Numbered from the stretch's first letter, positions 28,817-37,479 are shown. The stretch is DNA of 64,000 nt from Candidatus Amarobacillus elongatus (GCA_016703545.1 JADJBX010000002.1:372001-436000), one strand, 5' to 3'. Numbers and translations: made by a program. Notes: generated by a model not told the origin, from the letters alone.

Positions 28817-29335
28817 CTAAATGCTGAACTGGATCCCCTGGAGGCCCTTGTTCGTGTTGATCTCGCCGAGGTGCATGAACCCGTGCGTCATGATCACCTG
28901 CCGGTAGACCCGCCACTGCGGCATCTCCCCCAGCGGCTTCACCATCTGGATCTCCGCGAGCGTCTCGACCGGCGTTGATTTCACATAATCGACCGAGGCC
29001 GCCAGTGCCTTTCGCCCGTACTCACGCAGAAGTCCGAGGTCGCTGATCACGAGCTGGCGGGCGTCCTCGAGCGGCATGCCCGTCCCCTGCGGGTTCTTCG
29101 GCAGGTCGAACCTCTCCTGGTACCCCTCCGACAGCCAGATCGGCGGCTGCTTGCGGAAGACGAAGTTCGTGATGTTGTCGGCCGTCCGCGTGATGTGCCA
29201 CGCGTGGAACCCGATGCTCACCGTCTTGCCGTCCGGGCACCAGTTCACCTGCTCCAGCGTGAGCCCGTCCAGGTTGTCATCCAGCCAGTCCGAAAGCTGC
29301 TCGATGCCGTCTACCAGGATGTCGCGAATGTCCAT
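28817..29335 (-). CDS. DinB-family four-helix protein
   Basis: 172 residues. DinB/YfiT-like fold with a metal triad: His44 and His47 (FHAWHITRTADNI) and His151/His155 (THGFMHLGEINT), with the DinB start MDIRDILVDGIEQLSDWLDD. Members bind a divalent metal and include thiol transferases and stress proteins, but most are uncharacterised. No neighbour suggests a substrate; the ketopantoate reductase gene lies upstream on the same strand with a 33-base gap and may be co-transcribed. Start ATG is the first in frame. Confidence 0.87.
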   Translation of the reverse strand: MDIRDILVDGIEQLSDWLDDNLDGLTLEQVNWCPDGKTVSIGFHAWHITRTADNITNFVFRKQPPIWLSEGYQERFDLPKNPQGTGMPLEDARQLVISDLGLLREYGRKALAASVDYVKSTPVETLAEIQMVKPLGEMPQWRVYRQVIMTHGFMHLGEINTNKGLQGIQFSI

Positions 29336-29368
29336 GCCGTTCTCCCACCGTTCGTTGCGTTGAAGGAC

Positions 29369-30334
29369 TTATACACGGTCCGGCGTGATCACGGGCAGCA
29401 TCCCCTGGTTGCGCCGGTCCGCCGCCCGTACGAGTGCGTACAGTGCCGCCACCGTCGGCGCGGCGATGCCGAGCTCCCCCGCGCGCCGCAGCGGGTTTCC
29501 AAGGATCATCTCCACTTCGAGCGGCCGTGCCAGCACGTAGTCGATGGCCATGCTCGTGTGGTAGTCGCCCATCGTGTCGGTGAGCATGAACATGCGCTGG
29601 ACGATCTCCGGCTCATCGAGCCGCGCCGCGCTGCCGATGGCCCCCAGGTCGGCGTTCCCGACCGCGACCACCTCGCGCATCGCCCGCTCCGCCGTCGCGC
29701 GCAGCCAGGCATCCTTCACGATCGCCTCGGTGCCGATGCCGCCGGCCGCCACGCTCAGGCCGTTGAAGGGGATGTTCCAGCAGAGCTTCTCCCAGCGCGC
29801 GTGGCGCAGGTTTTCCGCCACGGCGACATCGATACCGCCGGATGCGAACAGCGCGCGCAGCCGTTCGCACTCATCCGGGTCATCGAGGACGTGCCCGATG
29901 TTCACTCGCCCGTACTCCAGGTGCCGCACCACACCGGGTGCACCGCGATTGATGCAAACGAACGCCATCGCACCGAACACCCGCTCCGGTCCGGCCCACG
30001 CGAATGCATCCTCGACGCCGAGCCCGTTCATCAGGGCGACGATGCGCGTGCCCGGCCCGAGGCACGGCTCGACCAGCCCCCGCGCTTCCGGCAGCGCCGG
30101 CGTCTTGAGGGAACAGATCACCCAGTCGCAGGGGCCGATCTCCTCGGGAGTCGCGAACGCCGCCACGTCCGCGAGCGAAAACCCGCCAAGTGGGCTTTCC
30201 ACCGTGAGTCCGTGCGCGCGAACGGCCTCGAGATCCCGCCGCATGAGGAAGCGGACATCGTGGCCGCCCCGCGCCAGCAGCGCGCCGTAGTAGCAGCCCA
30301 CGGCGCCTGCCCCGACGACCCCAATTCGTGCCAT
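29369..30334 (-). CDS. panE: 2-dehydropantoate 2-reductase (ketopantoate reductase family)
   Basis: 321 residues. NADP-binding Rossmann fold with GAGAVG at residues 8-13 and RR at 32-33 for the 2'-phosphate; catalytic Lys183 in RWEKLCWNIPFN; C-terminal helical domain with STHS-like DYHTSMAIDYVLARPLEVEM, whose Glu matches the conserved E of the family. Reduces ketopantoate to pantoate in CoA synthesis. Members of this family also include other ketoacid reductases, so the assignment to pantothenate synthesis is probable, not proven; panB/panC are not nearby. TATCGT six bases before the ATG looks like a -10 box of a leaderless transcript. Confidence 0.88.
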   Translation of the reverse strand: MARIGVVGAGAVGCYYGALLARGGHDVRFLMRRDLEAVRAHGLTVESPLGGFSLADVAAFATPEEIGPCDWVICSLKTPALPEARGLVEPCLGPGTRIVALMNGLGVEDAFAWAGPERVFGAMAFVCINRGAPGVVRHLEYGRVNIGHVLDDPDECERLRALFASGGIDVAVAENLRHARWEKLCWNIPFNGLSVAAGGIGTEAIVKDAWLRATAERAMREVVAVGNADLGAIGSAARLDEPEIVQRMFMLTDTMGDYHTSMAIDYVLARPLEVEMILGNPLRRAGELGIAAPTVAALYALVRAADRRNQGMLPVITPDRV

Positions 30335-30340
30335 CGCCTC

Positions 30341-30346
30341 ACGATA
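30341..30346 (-). promoter_or_regulatory. Candidate -10 box of panE (TATCGT on the minus strand)
   Basis: Read on the minus strand TATCGT stands six bases before the panE ATG. It faces the peroxiredoxin promoter about 40 bases away, so the two genes share a short divergent promoter region. Confidence 0.45.
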
Positions 30347-30380
30347 GCGGACCGTTCTGCGCCCGCAACCGGCGGCCCGC

Positions 30381-30386
30381 TACGAT
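30381..30386 (+). promoter_or_regulatory. Candidate -10 box of the peroxiredoxin gene (TACGAT)
   Basis: TACGAT ends seven bases before the ATG of the peroxiredoxin gene with no Shine-Dalgarno sequence between, consistent with a leaderless transcript. Confidence 0.5.
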
Positions 30387-30393
30387 ACGAACC

Positions 30394-30861
30394 ATGGCGC
30401 TTGAACCCGGCACCCCCGCACCTCCGTTCGAACTCCTCGCTCGCGACCGCTCGAAGGTGACCCTCGAGTCCTACCCGGGGAAGCACATCGTGCTCGCCTT
30501 CTATCCCCTCGCGTTCACCGGTGGCTGCACGTCCGAAATGACCGCCTTTCGCACCTACACCGACTCCTTCGAGCGCGCCAACGCCCAGGTCCTCGGCATC
30601 AGCGTCGATTCCTGGGCGGCGGCCGGTGAGTTCGAATCGAAGCTCGGGCTGGAGTTCCCGCTCCTGAGCGACTTCCCCGCGAACCGCGTGGGCCGCGATT
30701 ACGGCGTCTACAACGAAACGGCCGGCATGCACGGCCGGACCACCGTCGTCATCGACCGCGATGGCATCGTCCGCTCCGTCCACCACGATGCCCGCGACTT
30801 CGAATCCCACCCGCTGCACGCGCTCGACACCCTTCGTGCGCTCGGCGAAGCCCCCGACTGA
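30394..30861 (+). CDS. AhpE-like one-cysteine peroxiredoxin
   Basis: 155 residues. Thioredoxin-fold peroxidase with the active-site run FYPLAFTGGCTSEM: Cys45 is the peroxidatic cysteine, the Thr three residues before it is conserved, and the partner Arg is in HGRTTVVID. There is no second cysteine, so it is a 1-Cys enzyme; the spacing FPLAFTG-x-C and LLSDFPANRVGRDYGVYNE resemble mycobacterial AhpE. It would reduce peroxides using a small thiol or mycoredoxin-like partner; the partner is not in the window. The stop overlaps the next gene's ATG by one base. Confidence 0.9.
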   Translation: MALEPGTPAPPFELLARDRSKVTLESYPGKHIVLAFYPLAFTGGCTSEMTAFRTYTDSFERANAQVLGISVDSWAAAGEFESKLGLEFPLLSDFPANRVGRDYGVYNETAGMHGRTTVVIDRDGIVRSVHHDARDFESHPLHALDTLRALGEAPD

Positions 30862-31406
30862 TGGAACAGCTCCCGGACCGCTTCGAAACACCCCGGCTGA
30901 ACGTTCGCCGGACCACGCACGATGAGGCCGCCGCCATCCTCCGGGGCGAGCAGCCGCCCGGCCTCCGGCTCGGCGCCGGCTACCCCAATCAACAGGCCCG
31001 CGAAGTGGCGGATCTGCTCGCCGGACCACGCTCGGCCGGCGCGCCGGGCTTCACGAGCTGGTTCATGATCCTCCGGGAGACGGGCGAAGTCATCGGCGAG
31101 ATCGGTTTCACCGCCGCCGAGGACGGCCGCTCCGCGACCGCCGGGTACGACATCAGCCCCGCCTTTGAGGGCCGCGGGTACACGACCGAGGCCCTCGTGG
31201 GGCTCGTCGCCCACCTGTTCGCGCACACCCCGGTCGCGCGCGTCCTCGCCGATACGCAGGTCACCCACGCTGCCTCCCGGAGGGTCATGGAAAAGGCCGG
31301 GATGCGCTTCGTGAAGGAGTTCGAAGGTGCTGTCGATGGGCGTATAGAAACCCTTGTGCTGTATGAATGTGTGAAGGATTGGTGGAGTTCCGAGGCGGCT
31401 CCATAA
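30861..31406 (+). CDS. GNAT-family N-acetyltransferase (RimJ/RimL type)
   Basis: 181 residues, coupled to the peroxiredoxin gene by a one-base stop/start overlap. GNAT fold: ETPRLNVRRTTHDEA at the N-terminus, strand FTSWFMILRETGEVIGEIGF, acetyl-CoA loop EGRGYTTEAL and C-terminal ASRRVMEKAGMRFVKEFEG, all standard for the RimJ/RimL group. It acetylates an amino group of a protein N-terminus or small molecule; the substrate is not evident. The last codons run up to the guaB3 promoter, whose -35 box begins six bases after the stop. Confidence 0.88.
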   Translation: MEQLPDRFETPRLNVRRTTHDEAAAILRGEQPPGLRLGAGYPNQQAREVADLLAGPRSAGAPGFTSWFMILRETGEVIGEIGFTAAEDGRSATAGYDISPAFEGRGYTTEALVGLVAHLFAHTPVARVLADTQVTHAASRRVMEKAGMRFVKEFEGAVDGRIETLVLYECVKDWWSSEAAP

Positions 31407-31411
31407 CTCGG

Positions 31412-31441
31412 TTGACCCGCTTTCAGCCCCGTGCCTACACT
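31412..31441 (+). promoter_or_regulatory. Promoter of guaB3 (TTGACC - 18 bases - TACACT)
   Basis: TTGACC at 31412-31417 and TACACT at 31436-31441 with an 18-base spacer. The guaA gene has the same layout (TTGACC, 18 bases, TACTTT), suggesting a shared promoter type for purine genes. Transcription would start around 31448, just past the first ATG. Confidence 0.6.
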
Positions 31442-31444
31442 CGA

Positions 31445-32731
31445 ATGCAATCCACAGCCGGACTGGCTGCCGTCACCCTCATTGCCCCCCGGGATTGCGC
31501 TGAATTGAGTACTGCTGTTTCTGCCTCCTCCGCTGCCTCTGAACAATTGGAGGGCGGCCTCGCGCCGTTCGACCCCAACGGGACCGCGCCCGCTCCGCGG
31601 TTCAAGCAGCTTCGCCGCGCCTACGGCTTCGATGAGGTCGCCATCGTCCCCGGCGATGTGACCATCAACCCCGAGCTCGTCGAACTCGGCCTCGATATCG
31701 GGCCGCACCACTTCGAGGTCCCGTTCCTCGCCTCGGCAATGGACGCCGTCGTGGACCCGCGCTTCGCGATTGAGATGCACCGTGCCGGCGGCCTCGCCGT
31801 CCTCAACCTCGAAGGCGTCTGGACGCGCTACGACGACCCGGCGGCGATGCTGCAGGAAGTCGCCTCCGCCAGCCGCGACGAAGCCACCGCCATCCTCCAG
31901 AACGCCTACCAGGCCCCCATCCGCGACGACCTGATCGCGCGCCGTATCCGCGAAATCAAGGATGGCGGCGCCGTCGCGGCCGTCTCCGTCACCCCCATGA
32001 ACACCAAGCACATGGCCCCGATCGTCCAGGACGCGGGCGCCGACATCCTCGTCGTGCAGAGCACCGTGACCACCGCTCGTCACGAGTCAAACAGCGCCGA
32101 GGGCCTCCGCTTCGACAAGCTGTTCAAGGACATCCGCATCCCCGTCGTCGTCGGCAACACCGTCGGCTTCTCGGCGACACTCGAGATAATGCGCACCGGC
32201 GTGGCCGCCATCCTCGTGGGCGTCGGCCCCGGCGCCGCCTGCACCAGCCGCGAAGTTCTGGGCATCGGCGTTCCGCAGGTCACCGCCACCATCGATTGCG
32301 CCGCCGCCCGCGACTACTTCCTCCGCGAAACCGGCCGCTACGTGCCGATTATCACCGACGGTGGTATCCGTACCGGTGGCGACGTGGCGAAGTGCTTCGC
32401 CTCCGGCGCCGACGCCGTCATGATGGGCTCGCCGTTCGCCGCCACCGCGGAAGCGCCGGGCCGTGGCTACCACTGGGGCATGGCCACCCCGCACGCCAAC
32501 CTGCCTCGCGGCACCCGCGTCGCCGTCGGCGTGAACACCACCATCCGCAAGACCCTCTGGGGCCCGACCAGCCGCACCGACGGCACCGAGAACCTCGTGG
32601 GTGCGCTTCGCACGGCCATGGGTGTCTGCGGCGCTCACACCATCCGTGAGTTCCAGCAGGCCGAGATGGTCATCGCCCCGGCGATCAAGACCGAAGGGAA
32701 GATCTACCAGTTTGCGCAGGCTGGCACCTAG
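31445..32731 (+). CDS. guaB3: GuaB3-family IMP dehydrogenase-related protein
   Basis: About 428 residues from the ATG. IMPDH/GMPR TIM barrel without the CBS pair: RRAYGFDEVAIVPGDVTINP, FLASAMDAVVDPRFAIEMH, DAGADILVVQSTVT, then the active-site loop VGVGPGAACTSREVLGIG with the catalytic Cys, TDGGIRTGGDVAKCFASGAD and VMMGSPFAATAEAPG. The GuaB3 group is distinct from classical GuaB; its in vivo role is inferred as oxidation of IMP in GMP synthesis, fitting guaA nearby. The first ~40 residues (STAGLAAVTLIAPRD...) are not typical, and the promoter -10 box ends only three bases before the ATG, so the real start may lie downstream or the stretch may be a leader. Confidence 0.88.
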   Translation: MQSTAGLAAVTLIAPRDCAELSTAVSASSAASEQLEGGLAPFDPNGTAPAPRFKQLRRAYGFDEVAIVPGDVTINPELVELGLDIGPHHFEVPFLASAMDAVVDPRFAIEMHRAGGLAVLNLEGVWTRYDDPAAMLQEVASASRDEATAILQNAYQAPIRDDLIARRIREIKDGGAVAAVSVTPMNTKHMAPIVQDAGADILVVQSTVTTARHESNSAEGLRFDKLFKDIRIPVVVGNTVGFSATLEIMRTGVAAILVGVGPGAACTSREVLGIGVPQVTATIDCAAARDYFLRETGRYVPIITDGGIRTGGDVAKCFASGADAVMMGSPFAATAEAPGRGYHWGMATPHANLPRGTRVAVGVNTTIRKTLWGPTSRTDGTENLVGALRTAMGVCGAHTIREFQQAEMVIAPAIKTEGKIYQFAQAGT

Positions 32732-33335
32732 CCTCGTCTTCCTGCTCGCGATGCTGACGGCGGCTCTCCTCCCGGGGGCCGCCGTTTTCGCGCAACCCTC
32801 GTGTCCGCCGCCGGTCGAGGGCCTTGCCCTCCAGGCCGCCGTTCACGATGCCAGCCTCATCGTCATCGGCACATGGGCGCGCACCGAGCCCGGCGCCACC
32901 ACGGATTCCGGTCGCGCCATCATCCAGCCCGAGGCGTTCCTGAAGGGTGCCACCAGCGCCCGCGACATCCCCCTCGCCACGAGCTTTCGCAGTCCCTGCC
33001 GCGGAACTGCCGGCGCTACTGGCGACCGTGTGCTGCTGATCGTCACCGGCGACCCGGAGCACGCCCCGTTCCCCGAGCCCGAGCGCGCATGGGTGCTCGC
33101 GAACGGCCGCGCCACGAGCTTTGTTACCGGGGCGCCCGCTGCCGGCACCGAGGCCGACCTGGTCGCCCGCATCCGCTCGCTCACCGGCCAGTACACCGTC
33201 CCCGCGGCTGACCAGGCGCAGGGCGCCGGCATGGATTGGGGTAAGACGGTGCTGCCCGTCGGCTTCGCCATCCTCGCGCTGTTCGGGGTCGGCCTCGTAC
33301 TGATGCGCATCTGGCACCGCATCGACCCGAGCTAA
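32712..33335 (+). CDS. Exported membrane-anchored protein of unknown function
   Basis: About 207 residues from a TTG that overlaps the end of guaB3; this start gives a clean signal peptide (RRLAPSLVFLLAMLTAALLP, cleavage probably after AVFA). The mature part has a pair of cysteines (PSCPPPVEG and RSPCRGTAG, probably a disulfide) in a beta-rich domain with DASLIVIGTWARTEPGATTD and TGDRVLLIVTGDPE, then a C-terminal membrane helix LPVGFAILALFGVGLVLMRI. The layout resembles small surface proteins with an NTF2- or TIMP-like beta domain, but I do not recognise a family. Overlap with guaB3 suggests co-transcription. Confidence 0.68.
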   Translation: MRRLAPSLVFLLAMLTAALLPGAAVFAQPSCPPPVEGLALQAAVHDASLIVIGTWARTEPGATTDSGRAIIQPEAFLKGATSARDIPLATSFRSPCRGTAGATGDRVLLIVTGDPEHAPFPEPERAWVLANGRATSFVTGAPAAGTEADLVARIRSLTGQYTVPAADQAQGAGMDWGKTVLPVGFAILALFGVGLVLMRIWHRIDPS

Positions 33336-33372
33336 CCCTGGGTCGCGCGTTGGGTCGTGGCCCCGCCGGGCG

Positions 33373-34635
33373 TCAGACCAGCGCGATGTCCTTGCGGTAG
33401 TACGCGTCCGTGAACTCGATGCGGTGGACGTTGTCGTACGCCTTCGCGCGCGCCGCCTCGACCGTCGGCCCCGTCGCCACCACCGTCAACACGCGTCCGC
33501 CGTTCGTCACCACGCCGCGATCGTCGTCCTTCGTCCCCGCGTGGAACACCTGCACATCGGGGTCGACCGCGTCCAGGCCGCGGATGACGTACCCCAGCTT
33601 GTAGGTCGCGGGGTACCCGGCGCTGCACAGAACAACGCCCACGGCCGCATCCGTCCGCCAGCGCACGTCGATCTCGTGCAGCCGCTGTTGCGCCGCGGCG
33701 TGGCACACCTCGAACAGGTCGGTCTCGAGCCGCATCATCAGCGCCTGCGTCTCCGGGTCACCGAAGCGCGCGTTGAACTCGATGACGTAGGTGCGGTCGG
33801 CGGAGACCATCAGGCCGTGGTAGAGCGTGCCATTGAACGGCGCTCCCTCCTCGATCATGCCCTGCATCGTGCGCTCGACGACCTCGCGCCGCGTCTGCTC
33901 GACCATGTCCGCGGTGACGAGCTTGCTCGGCGAGTACACGCCCACCCCGCCCGTGTTCAGCCCCTTGTCGCCGTCCTGGGCGCGCTTGTAGTCGCTCGAA
34001 AACGGCATCATGACCGCGGTCTTGCCGTCGCAAAACGCGTGGCAGCTCGTTTCCCAGCCATACAGCCGCTGTTCGACGAGCACGGTGTCGCCCGCGGAGC
34101 CGAAGTCGCGCCGCACCATGGCGATATCGAGCGCCTCCAGCGCGTCACGCGTGCCGTTGCACACGATCACGCCCTTGCCGGCCGCGAGCCCGCTGCCCTT
34201 GACCACGCAAGGCGCGTCGTTGAGCGACTCCACGTACGCGCAGGCCTCGCGGTAGTTCGAAAACGCGCGGGCGGCGGCCGTGCGAATGCCGTGCCGCACC
34301 ATGAACGCCTTGGACCACTCCTTGCTCGATTCGAGCCGTGCTGCCGCCTGCGTCGGGCCGTAGCAGAGAATGCCCTCCGCGGTGAGCCGGTCAACGAGGC
34401 CGAGGGGCTGGGGGTCGTCCATCGTCGCGAGATAGAAGTCCACGCCGTGGGCCTTCGCCGCCTTCACCAGGCCGTCGATGTCCTTCGGCTGAACCGGGAG
34501 GTTCGTCCCCACCATCGCCGTGCCCGCGTTGCCGGGGGCGATGAAGATCTCGTCCACCCGCGGACTCTGCCGCAGCTTCCACGCGATCGCGTGCTCGCGC
34601 GCACCCATGCCCACCAGCAGGACCTTCGAACCCAT
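33373..34635 (-). CDS. purD: Phosphoribosylamine-glycine ligase
   Basis: 420 residues, start behind a GAGGAG site. ATP-grasp enzyme of purine synthesis that joins glycine to phosphoribosylamine. N-terminal domain MGSKVLLVGMGAREHAIAWK, PGNAGTAM; ATP-grasp region VVKGSGLAAGKGVIV, YKRAQDGDKGLNTGGVGVYS and the metal loop IEFNARFGDPETQ; C-terminal FHAGTKDDDRGVVTNGGRVL. Odd point: the usual GPE-x-PL loop of the substrate site reads ATMDDPQPLGLVD here and GGREHA reads GAREHA. It lies 19 bases downstream of guaA on the same strand, so both are one transcript. Confidence 0.95.
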   Translation of the reverse strand: MGSKVLLVGMGAREHAIAWKLRQSPRVDEIFIAPGNAGTAMVGTNLPVQPKDIDGLVKAAKAHGVDFYLATMDDPQPLGLVDRLTAEGILCYGPTQAAARLESSKEWSKAFMVRHGIRTAAARAFSNYREACAYVESLNDAPCVVKGSGLAAGKGVIVCNGTRDALEALDIAMVRRDFGSAGDTVLVEQRLYGWETSCHAFCDGKTAVMMPFSSDYKRAQDGDKGLNTGGVGVYSPSKLVTADMVEQTRREVVERTMQGMIEEGAPFNGTLYHGLMVSADRTYVIEFNARFGDPETQALMMRLETDLFEVCHAAAQQRLHEIDVRWRTDAAVGVVLCSAGYPATYKLGYVIRGLDAVDPDVQVFHAGTKDDDRGVVTNGGRVLTVVATGPTVEAARAKAYDNVHRIEFTDAYYRKDIALV

Positions 34636-34654
34636 CTCTACGTCTCCTCGGGAG

Positions 34655-36259
34655 CTATTCCCACTCGATGGTGCCCGGCGGCTTGCTCGTCACGTCGTAG
34701 ACCACCCGGTTGATGCCCCGGACTTCGTTCACGATGCGGCTCGACATGCGAGCCAGCAGATCATGCGGCAGTCGCGCCCAGTCGGCCGTCATCGCGTCGT
34801 CCGCGATCACCGCGCGGATGGCCACGGCGTTCCCGTACGTCCGGAAGTCGCCCATCACGCCCACCGTCTTCGTGTCCGTAAGCACCGCGAAGCTCTGCCA
34901 GATTTCGCGATAGAGGCCCGCGTTCCGGATCTCCTCCATCACGATGCGGTCCGCCCCCCGCAGCATGTCCAGCCGCTCGCGGTTCACCTCGCCGATGACG
35001 CGGATCGCCAACCCCGGGCCCGGGAACGGGTGCCGCCAGACCATCTCCTCGGGCAGCCCCAGCGCCTCGCCGATGCGCCGCACCTCGTCCTTGAACAGGT
35101 ACCGCAGCGGCTCGACGAGCCCCATCTTCATGTCCGGGGGCAGGCCGCCGACGTTGTGGTGCGTCTTGATCTTCGCCGCGCCCTTGCCCGAGCCCGCGCT
35201 TTCGATCACATCCGGGTACACCGTTCCCTGGCACAGCCACTTCGCGTCCTCGATGCGCCGCGCCTCGCGTTCGAAGATGTGCACGAAGGTATTGCCGATG
35301 CGGACCCGCTTCGTCTCCGGGTTGGTGACCTCCGAGAGCGTCGACAGGAACTCGTGCTCGGCTTCCACGTGCACGAGGTTGATGTGCATGTGGCGGCGGA
35401 ACGTCTCCACCACCTCCTCGGCCTCCCCGAAGCGCAGCAGCCCGTTGTCGACGAAGATGCAGGTCAGCTGGTCGCCGATGGCGCGGTGGACGAGGGCCGC
35501 CGCCACGGCGCTGTCGACGCCGCCGGAAAGGCCGCAGATGACGCGGTCGCTGCCCACCTGGGCGCGAATCGCCTCAATGGTCTCCTCGATGAAGTTGCCC
35601 GCCGTCCATGTCCCTTCGCACCGGCAGACCGTTTGCGCGAAGTTGCGCAGCATCTCCTTGCCCTTCGGGGTGTGCACCACCTCCGGATGGAACTGCAGCC
35701 CGTAGTAGCCGCGCGCTTCATCCGCCATCACCGCCACGGGCGAATTCGCCGACTTCGCGATGCTCTCGAACCCCGGGGGCAGCGCTTCGATGCGGTCGCC
35801 ATGGCTCATCCATACTTCGGTGACGTCCGGCAGTCCCGCGAGCAGCCGCGAGGGCGTGGTGCGCTCGATCGTCGCGGGACCGAATTCGCGGTCCCGGCCC
35901 GGCGCCACGTGCCCCCCGAGCTGGTGCGCGAGCAGCTGCATGCCGTAGCAGATGCCGAGCACCGGCACGCCGCTTTCGTACACCCACGCCGGCGCCTGTG
36001 GAGCGCCGTCTTCGTACACGCTGTTAGGCCCACCCGAGAGGATGATCCCGCGCAGGTCCAGGCCGCGCACCCGGTCCGCCTCGGCGTCCCAGGGCAGCAC
36101 CTCGCAGTAGATGTTCAGCTCCCGGATGCGCCGCGCGATCAGGAGGCTGTACTGGGCGCCAAAGTCGATGACCACGATGGTCTCGTGGCCGCTCGCGGGG
36201 TTCGCTGCGTCGGTGGTGGAAGTGTCCAGGGGGACCGCCGGGGAAGTGGGATGGGGCAT
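34655..36259 (-). CDS. guaA: GMP synthase (glutamine-hydrolysing)
   Basis: 534 residues. Class I glutamine amidotransferase at the N-terminus ([20 protein letters not shown], nucleophile loop [30 protein letters not shown] for His/Glu), then the ATP pyrophosphatase domain with P-loop [20 protein letters not shown] and [14 protein letters not shown], and the GMP synthase dimerisation domain ending in [20 protein letters not shown]. Converts XMP to GMP. Start ATG chosen five bases after a TACTTT -10 box; an ATG six codons upstream lies inside the promoter. It heads a guaA-purD operon, and guaB3, the preceding step, is 2 kb away on the other strand. Confidence 0.97.
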   Translation of the reverse strand: MPHPTSPAVPLDTSTTDAANPASGHETIVVIDFGAQYSLLIARRIRELNIYCEVLPWDAEADRVRGLDLRGIILSGGPNSVYEDGAPQAPAWVYESGVPVLGICYGMQLLAHQLGGHVAPGRDREFGPATIERTTPSRLLAGLPDVTEVWMSHGDRIEALPPGFESIAKSANSPVAVMADEARGYYGLQFHPEVVHTPKGKEMLRNFAQTVCRCEGTWTAGNFIEETIEAIRAQVGSDRVICGLSGGVDSAVAAALVHRAIGDQLTCIFVDNGLLRFGEAEEVVETFRRHMHINLVHVEAEHEFLSTLSEVTNPETKRVRIGNTFVHIFEREARRIEDAKWLCQGTVYPDVIESAGSGKGAAKIKTHHNVGGLPPDMKMGLVEPLRYLFKDEVRRIGEALGLPEEMVWRHPFPGPGLAIRVIGEVNRERLDMLRGADRIVMEEIRNAGLYREIWQSFAVLTDTKTVGVMGDFRTYGNAVAIRAVIADDAMTADWARLPHDLLARMSSRIVNEVRGINRVVYDVTSKPPGTIEWE

Positions 36260-36264
36260 AGCCG

Positions 36265-36294
36265 AAAGTACCAACATCGGTACCCGGGGGTCAA
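36265..36294 (-). promoter_or_regulatory. Promoter of the guaA-purD operon (TTGACC - 18 bases - TACTTT)
   Basis: On the minus strand TTGACC (36294-36289) and TACTTT (36270-36265) are 18 bases apart; the -10 box ends five bases before the ATG, so the mRNA is probably leaderless. Same -35 and spacing as the guaB3 promoter. Confidence 0.62.
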
Positions 36295-36343
36295 CGAACG
36301 CGCCGCCGCGAAGTCCCTTCCGCGCCGGGATGCGGAAGAGGCC

Positions 36344-36377
36344 AAAGGGCGGCCCCCGCCTGCGGGAGCCGCCCTTT
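36344..36377 (-). terminator. Hairpin terminator after the MaoC gene
   Basis: Stem AAAGGGCGGC / GCCGCCCTTT, with a nested CCCGC/GCGGG stem inside, 24 bases beyond the stop of the minus-strand MaoC gene; the right arm ends in TTT on the minus strand. It also separates that operon from the guaA promoter. Confidence 0.72.
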
Positions 36378-36401
36378 CGCGTCTGTCGCCGTGCGCCAGC
36401 C

Positions 36402-36818
36402 CTAGGGCAGGACGACGGTCGCGGTGCCGGGGGTCGTCTTCTTCCCCTCGCCGTTCTCGGTCCAGATCTCGAGTTCGACCAGCTTCTCGCCGTTCTCTTC
36501 GAACTTGCGCGTGACCACACCCTTGCAGGTGATGTCCTGGTCGGGGAAGTCCATGCCGCGGTAGCTGCAGCCGTACTTCTTGATCTTGCCGGTGTTGCCG
36601 ATCCAGTCGTGCACCAGCTGGCCGAGGAACGCGTTCTTCAGCGCACCGTGAACGATGATGCCGCTGAGCCCCGTGTTCTTCGCGAACTGGTCATCGTAGT
36701 GGATCTGGTAGAAGTCGCCAGAAGCCGCCGCCCAAACGACGAGCTGCTGCGTGCTGCAATTCTTCTTCAGTTCCGGGATCGACATCCCTTCCTGAACATC
36801 TGCCCAGGTAATCGCCAT
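36402..36818 (-). CDS. MaoC-type (hot-dog) dehydratase
   Basis: 138 residues, single hot-dog domain. The hydratase-2 signature is seen in [17 protein letters not shown] with Asp35 and His40 as the catalytic pair, followed by [19 protein letters not shown]. Family role: hydrates trans-2-enoyl-CoA to 3-hydroxyacyl-CoA or dehydrates the reverse. It is ten bases downstream of a second hot-dog protein gene on the same strand; the two probably form a heteromeric enoyl-CoA hydratase like those used in steroid or fatty acid breakdown and mycolate synthesis, where one subunit carries the catalytic residues. This one has them. Confidence 0.88.
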   Translation of the reverse strand: MAITWADVQEGMSIPELKKNCSTQQLVVWAAASGDFYQIHYDDQFAKNTGLSGIIVHGALKNAFLGQLVHDWIGNTGKIKKYGCSYRGMDFPDQDITCKGVVTRKFEENGEKLVELEIWTENGEGKKTTPGTATVVLP

Positions 36819-36828
36819 GGCGCGCCTC

Positions 36829-37323
36829 CTAGTAGCGAATCAGCTTGCCGGTCGAAATCGCCACGACTTCGCCGTTGCGCTTGTACACGGTCTTCGAAGT
36901 GACCACCAGCATGTCGCCGATCGAGCCCTTCGTCTCTTCCATGTCCGAAACGTGCGTCGCCGACGTAAGCACGTCACCAGCGCAGATGTCCGTCAGGTAC
37001 TCGATCTCGGTGCCGCCGTTGAGGATGCGGCGAAGCGGGCGGCTGGGCTGAGGGCCCGCCTGCGCCGTCGGATCCATCCGCGGGGCGCCCGGGTTGAAGA
37101 TCGGCGTGCCGAGGAACCCCGGGGGGCACGGCAAGTCGCGGTAGCCCGCGGCTTTCGCGGCTTCCACGTCGTAGTACACCGGGTCCGTGTGGCCCGTCGC
37201 GCGCGCGAACAGGCGCACCATCGTGCGGTCCACTTCTTGCGTCGTCGAGCGGCCCTCGACGCCAATCGTGGCGCGCATCTCTGGCGTGATGAGAGGCTCC
37301 TTCGCCTCCGTGGGTGCGGACAT
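36829..37323 (-). CDS. FAS1-type/MaoC-like hot-dog dehydratase subunit
   Basis: 164 residues from the ATG giving MSAPTEAKEPLITPEMRATI, with a GAGGG site before it; the upstream extension is Arg-rich and rejected. It matches the MaoC N-terminal/FAS1-type dehydratase group: ITPEMRATIGVEGRSTTQEV, FARATGHTDPVYYDVEAAKA, CPPGFLGTPIFNPGAPR, LNGGTEIEYLTDICAGDVLT. The catalytic Asp/His of hydratase 2 is replaced in the usual place by a GHTDPVYYD stretch, so it may be the structural partner of the downstream MaoC subunit. First gene of a two-gene operon. Confidence 0.85.
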   Translation of the reverse strand: MSAPTEAKEPLITPEMRATIGVEGRSTTQEVDRTMVRLFARATGHTDPVYYDVEAAKAAGYRDLPCPPGFLGTPIFNPGAPRMDPTAQAGPQPSRPLRRILNGGTEIEYLTDICAGDVLTSATHVSDMEETKGSIGDMLVVTSKTVYKRNGEVVAISTGKLIRY

Positions 37324-37479
37324 GCTGTATCCCTCACATGTGAGCTGGACCGTTCCCCGCACGATCTTGCGGGGTTGCCGCCGCATCTTGCGGCACGAAC
37401 CGGCCCGATTCAAGTCAGAGTAGAATTTTCGCCTCAATCCGGGCAAGACCCCTTTTGCCCCGGACGCCGCACGCGAAAA

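Noticed and set aside
29195..30460. Plus-strand frame across the DinB/panE region
   Set aside because: Antisense to panE, whose Rossmann motif and catalytic Lys are clear.
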